Source: Paenibacillus physcomitrellae
GTDB taxonomy: Bacteria > Bacillota > Bacilli > Paenibacillales > Paenibacillaceae
DNA length: 64,000 nucleotides
Direction: 5' to 3'
Assembly: GCF_002240225.1 (NCBI RefSeq)
Contig: NZ_CP022584.1
Location: 558,001 to 622,000, forward strand
In this document: in pieces, positions 60,438-64,000 of the stretch
Layout: each line of letters opens with the position of its first letter
Position numbering within the stretch: position 1 is the first letter of the stretch
Position numbers and translations under genes: made by a program
Notes under the pieces: model-generated
The model's database searches: none
The model's input: only the letters and a program-made list of their open reading frames with translations
Told to the model about the DNA's origin: nothing

Positions 60438-61002
60438 CGATTTGCCTCCCTTATTAAAGATTTCAATGGATAAATCCTGATCTTATGGAAGCCTTGTATT
60501 TCAAATGTTCAGATTCACCTCCCGCTGATTCAGCTGACCTTCACCCGTTGTTTCTGCCCGCTTAATAAGTCTATCTGCGAATCTATCACCGAGTCTCTCA
60601 ACTTTCTCTCAATAGAGCATGTTTTTGCACAGCAAAAATAGATGGACGACGCTGCAGATTTAATCCATAAAACAATAAATTTGACTGCGTTTTACTTCAG
60701 GAGCTTTGTTGTCTGTCGTTGTTGTTTAGCGCTAAAACCATATCGAGGGCTGATAGAAAAATAGCAGGATGTAAAGGATAGACGAATAGAAGGAAGCCCA
60801 CTTCAAAAGGAGCGGGTGAAGGTATTTCTATTTTCATCCATATTTCGGCATTGGTCTAGGGATAAAATCCGACTTTAATGGGGGAATTTTTTCAAATCTC
60901 TTCAGGCCGCTAAGGAGGGGACTCTAGGTATATATCTTTGCAGTAAAGGTAATTCTGAATTTCGGAAGCCACCATCAACATCCCTTAGGAGGAATAAATG
61001 AA
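60438..61002. other. Long intergenic region upstream of chitinase
   Basis: 565 bases between divergent genes. TTTAGCGCTAAA at 60725-60736 is a perfect 12-bp palindrome like LacI-family operators, about 290 bases before the chitinase start. The ribosome site TTAGGAGGAATAA lies before the plus-strand gene at 61003. I find no convincing promoter pair and no RNA fold. Confidence 0.45.
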
Positions 61003-61410
61003 ATGATGAACCCTATGAACGTGTCCCAGCAAATCCGCCAAATCGAGCAAACTATTCGTGAGCTTGAACAGCAAACCCGCCAGGCTACCGTAATGTACCA
61101 ACAAATGCTGGAGCAGGAACAGCAGAATGCCATGCGTCTTGAAGAACTTTCCCAGCGTGAACGCAAAGCAGCCCAAACGATTCAACACGCGCTCCAAGGC
61201 CATCAAATGGCAATGCAGCAGTATCAACAGATCTCCAGTTTGGTCAATCAAATCGAACATTCTGCTCAAAACCCAGCATTTGGGGCAGGAATCCAGCACA
61301 CCGGTTATAACCAGCCTACTTTTGGAACACAGTCGTTTGGACAAAGCGGTTTCGGACAGGCTTCGATCGGATCTATGGGAACGGGTCAAAACAACGGTTA
61401 TCAGCAGTAA
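61003..61410 (+). CDS. Gln-rich coiled-coil protein of unknown function
   Basis: A 135-residue protein I do not recognise. Residues 5-90 are a long amphipathic helix rich in Gln, Glu and Arg (VSQQIRQIEQTIRELEQQT), almost certainly a coiled coil, and residues 95-135 are a disordered Gly/Phe/Gln/Thr tail with FG repeats (TFGTQSFGQSGFGQ). It has a strong ribosome site and its own terminator, so it is a real single-gene unit. The plan recalls small spore-coat or envelope-associated proteins, but that is a guess. Confidence 0.72.
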   Translation: MMNPMNVSQQIRQIEQTIRELEQQTRQATVMYQQMLEQEQQNAMRLEELSQRERKAAQTIQHALQGHQMAMQQYQQISSLVNQIEHSAQNPAFGAGIQHTGYNQPTFGTQSFGQSGFGQASIGSMGTGQNNGYQQ

Positions 61411-61429
61411 TCAAGTTTGTAAGAAGATT

Positions 61430-61470
61430 AAAGGAACCGCTGCAGCAGAACTGCGGCGGTTCCTTTTGCT
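61430..61470 (+). terminator. Intrinsic terminator after the Gln-rich gene
   Basis: AAAGGAACCGCTGCAG pairs with CTGCGGCGGTTCCTTT, followed by TGCTT. Confidence 0.88.
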
Positions 61471-61567
61471 TAACCCGCAAGCCATATCATGCGGCAAAAT
61501 ATTCTTGCCTGCATTGGTACATACTGAGAACAAGATGCGTACGCCATTTGGCTACATGGAGGTTGCT

Positions 61568-63106
61568 ATGGTATTTACAATCACAATTATCATCGCTGCA
61601 TTATTTGCTATATGGGGAGCCATTGCCCCAGATAGCTTGGCCGCTGCAGCTAATCAAGCCTATAATTTCTCTATTCAAAATTTTGGCTGGTTTTATTTGC
61701 TCGCGACGTTGTTTTTTCTACTATTTGCGCTGTATTTAGCTTTCAGCAGGTACGGGAATATCCGATTGGGTGATGACGATGATGAACCGGAATATTCCAC
61801 CCTTTCCTGGTTATCCATGCTGTTCAGCGCAGGTATGGGAATTGGACTTGTCTTTTGGGGAGTAGCGGAACCCTTGTCCCATTACTTATCTCCTCCGGAA
61901 GGGGCTAAAGGAGGAACAACGGAGGCGGCTCGCCTGGCGATGCGTTATTCCTTTTTTCATTGGGGGCTTCATCCATGGGCGATTTATACGGTTATAGCTT
62001 TGTCTCTGGCTTATTTTCAATTTCGAAAAGGATATAAAGGGTTAATCAGCTTCACCTTCATTCCTCTGTTTGGTGAGCGGCTGGTCAACGGATGGCTTGG
62101 CAAAACCATCGACATTCTGGCTGTGATCGCTACCATCTTCGGCGTAGCCACCTCGCTTGGGCTGGGGGCGCTGCAAATTGGAGGAGGACTCCATCACCTG
62201 TTTGGACTTCCGAACACGGCTTGGTCTCAAATCCTTATCATAACTGTGGTAACTATCTTGTTCCTGCTGTCGGCAAGCACAGGTTTGGATAAAGGAATCA
62301 AGATTCTGAGCAACGCTAATCTGATTATTGCCGTACTGCTCATGATGTTTGTCTGGGTAACAGGACCGACTTCTTTTATCTTTGATACCTTTACGACGAC
62401 TTTGGGCAGCTACCTGCAAAATATAGTCAACATGAGCTTAAGGCTTACGCCGTTCTCCGAAAGTACCTGGGTTGGCGCATGGACGCTGTTCTATTGGGCC
62501 TGGTGGATTGCCTGGGCTCCTTTTGTCGGCACCTTTATTGCCCGGGTGTCCAAAGGCAGAACCATTAAGGAATTTGTCATCTGCGTGATGATTATTCCGA
62601 GTTTGTTCGGATTTATCTGGTTTTCGGTATTTGGCGGCACGGGCCTGCAGCTGGAAATGTTCGATTTTGCAAATTTGGCGGAGGCTGTTCAAAGAGATAC
62701 GACAACGGCTCTTTTTATTACGCTGGAACAGCTCCCTTTAGGAACGATCATAGCATTTATTGCTACGCTTTTGATCATGACCTTCTTTATTACATCAGCC
62801 GATTCGGCAACGTTTGTACTCGGCATGCTGACATCGGACGGAAATTTGAATCCAAGCAACAAAGTCAAAATTACCTGGGGGATTTTACAGTCAGGAATCG
62901 CAGTCGTCCTGCTGATCAGCGGCGGTTTAAATGGGCTCCAGACAGCTTCAGTTGCAGCTGCACTGCCGTTTGCAGTCGTTCTGATCGGCATGTGCTTCTC
63001 GCTGCTCAAAGCGCTGCAGGCTGAAGACAAGGAACGCCGCAGGAAAGAGAAGCAGCAGCGGATGAAACTGAAACGGCTGTTGGAGGAATCAACCGCAGCG
63101 AAATGA
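61568..63106 (+). CDS. BCCT-family glycine betaine/choline transporter
   Basis: A 512-residue transporter with 12 expected segments that imports betaine, choline or related osmolytes. NFGWFYLLATLFFLLF, the diagnostic DDDEPEYSTLSWLSMLFSAG region, GMGIGLVFWGVAEPLSHY and FYWAWWIAWAPFVGTFIARVS are BCCT signatures. The choline/betaine box tryptophans in WAWWIAWAPFVG are present. A basic tail (KERRRKEKQQRMKLKRLL) resembles the osmosensing C-terminus of OpuD and BetP. I chose ATG 61568, 5 bases after GGAGG; the frame stays open far upstream but through a terminator. Confidence 0.88.
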   Translation: MVFTITIIIAALFAIWGAIAPDSLAAAANQAYNFSIQNFGWFYLLATLFFLLFALYLAFSRYGNIRLGDDDDEPEYSTLSWLSMLFSAGMGIGLVFWGVAEPLSHYLSPPEGAKGGTTEAARLAMRYSFFHWGLHPWAIYTVIALSLAYFQFRKGYKGLISFTFIPLFGERLVNGWLGKTIDILAVIATIFGVATSLGLGALQIGGGLHHLFGLPNTAWSQILIITVVTILFLLSASTGLDKGIKILSNANLIIAVLLMMFVWVTGPTSFIFDTFTTTLGSYLQNIVNMSLRLTPFSESTWVGAWTLFYWAWWIAWAPFVGTFIARVSKGRTIKEFVICVMIIPSLFGFIWFSVFGGTGLQLEMFDFANLAEAVQRDTTTALFITLEQLPLGTIIAFIATLLIMTFFITSADSATFVLGMLTSDGNLNPSNKVKITWGILQSGIAVVLLISGGLNGLQTASVAAALPFAVVLIGMCFSLLKALQAEDKERRRKEKQQRMKLKRLLEESTAAK

Positions 63107-63367
63107 CGATCACCTAGAAACAAGGACTACTGAATGAATGAAGATAGCCTCACTCCTTGATTGACTTGATTTTGGATAAACTGCCTTAGACGGTGCTTCT
63201 CGTTTACTGGTTAGTCCGCTGCGGTCAAGTTCCATTCAATATTTTTAGGTTTGCGGAAAAAACATCTTGCGCTTGAGTTCACTCCAGCACTTAGAATACA
63301 GCTGAATAGGGGAAAGGAAGCAGATGTAACAGACCCTATTTATACCAAATCTGAGGAGGAAATCAAA

Positions 63368-64000
63368 ATGAAATATCGTATTCTTGGGGCTACCGGCATG
63401 TCCGTGAGCGAGTATACGCTTGGAGCCATGATGTTCGGAGCCATGGGAAATCAAGATCATGGAGATTCCGTTCGCATCATTCATCAAGCGCTGGACGCCG
63501 GAATCAATATCATGGATACGGCCGACGTTTATTCAAAGGGAGAATCTGAGGTTATCGTCGGCAAGGCGCTGAAAGGGCGGAGGGACCAAGTGATCCTAGC
63601 CACCAAGTTCGGGCTGCCTATGAGCGCTGATCCTAACCAGCGGGGAGGTTCAGCCAGATGGATCAAAAAGGCGGTTGAGGACAGTTTGCGGCGGCTGGAT
63701 ACGGACTATATTGACCTTTATCAAATCCACCGTCTGGATGTTCACACCGATATGGCCGAAACGCTTGCGGCGCTGTCCGACTTGATCCGCGAGGGTAAAG
63801 TAAGGGCAATTGGTTCATCAACCTTCCCGGCCGAGTGGATCGTTGAGGCTCAATGGGCTGCCCGGCGGGGCAACTATCATCGTTTTCTGACGGAGCAGCC
63901 CAGATACTCCATCTTTACAAGAAGGCTGGAGGGTGCGGTTCTGCCTACGGCGCTGCGGTATGGGATGGGCGTGATAACGTATAGTCCGCTGAATAGCGGA
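63368..64000 (+). CDS. Aldo/keto reductase, truncated by the window end
   Basis: The first 211 residues of an AKR-superfamily oxidoreductase. Visible motifs are LGATGMSVSEYTLGAMMFG, the catalytic Asp and Tyr in INIMDTADVYSKGESE, Lys in VILATKFG and His in DLYQIHRLD; the sequence stops inside ITYSPLNSG, the cofactor loop. GAGGAGG precedes the ATG at 63368. It is of a different subgroup from the reductase at 4406. The 261 bases before it hold no recognisable feature besides its ribosome site. Confidence 0.9.
   Translation, partial: MKYRILGATGMSVSEYTLGAMMFGAMGNQDHGDSVRIIHQALDAGINIMDTADVYSKGESEVIVGKALKGRRDQVILATKFGLPMSADPNQRGGSARWIKKAVEDSLRRLDTDYIDLYQIHRLDVHTDMAETLAALSDLIREGKVRAIGSSTFPAEWIVEAQWAARRGNYHRFLTEQPRYSIFTRRLEGAVLPTALRYGMGVITYSPLNSG

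Noticed and set aside
60725..60736. TTTAGCGCTAAA as a CcpA cre site for the chitinase
   Set aside because: It lacks the TGNAANCGNTNNCA pattern and is about 290 bases from the start; kept only as a generic palindrome.
61127..61567. Upstream extension of the BCCT transporter by 147 codons
   Set aside because: The extension overlaps the Gln-rich gene in another frame and runs through its terminator hairpin. The ribosome site and normal BCCT N-terminus support ATG 61568.

Overview
The window looks like chromosomal DNA of an endospore-forming Bacillota, most likely a Paenibacillus or close relative. The support is a GerA/GerB/GerC germination operon, an H-type small acid-soluble spore protein, strong AGGAGG ribosome sites with frequent TTG/GTG starts, a tryptophan T-box, Zur/Fnr/CstR-type operators, MocR regulators and a GH18 chitinase. 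I see no tRNA, rRNA, CRISPR array, prophage or intact insertion sequence. The genus call rests on gene content and style, not on a marker gene.

Layout. 0-2.7 kb: adaptive response to DNA alkylation (adaA-ogt-alkA). 2.7-9.4 kb: amino-acid permease, aldo/keto reductase, epimerase, GNAT, then a cupin gene and a DUF438/hemerythrin gene diverging around a perfect Fnr-type site, next to a Crp/Fnr gene and a scrap of a P-type ATPase. 9.4-18.2 kb: regulator/transporter pairs (MocR/LysE, TetR/MFS, CGNR/HPP) plus an NSS transporter with cysK. 18.4-26.7 kb: cell wall (murB, deacetylase, mocR-ddl, permease, alr), then azoR and sspH. 27.0-29.5 kb: a five-domain REC-PAS-GGDEF-EAL-LuxR protein whose cyclic-di-GMP enzyme motifs are degenerate.

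29.7-39.4 kb is the most unusual part: eleven tightly packed genes reading as one operon. The first three can encode a tetrahydrobiopterin-type route (FolE, a tandem pyruvoyltetrahydropterin synthase whose second half is very like animal PTPS, and an SDR). The rest encode an anti-sigma-type ATPase, a hydrolase, a membrane sensor with HAMP but no output domain, two STAS proteins, a PP2C phosphatase, a FapA/DUF342 protein and a PilZ protein. I infer a partner-switching signalling module coupled to pterin synthesis; I do not know it as a described system.

39.6-49.2 kb: germination receptor operon, then a two-component system whose own promoter and that of the following VTC/DUF4956/carbohydrate-binding operon share the same direct repeat. 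49.2-64 kb: T-box-controlled trpS carrying a frameshift, a TetR/MMPL pair with three copies of one palindrome, azlCD, a truncated AAA gene and folE2 each with a Zur-like box, a cstR-rhodanese operon, chitinase, a Gln-rich coiled-coil protein, a BCCT transporter and the start of an aldo/keto reductase.

Two patterns run across the window. The mocR-ddl and alr promoters share a 69-bp architecture with identical internal spacings, pointing to a common D-alanine regulon. Separately, four unrelated genes end in, or are directly followed by, short (14-16 bp) imperfect tandem repeats.
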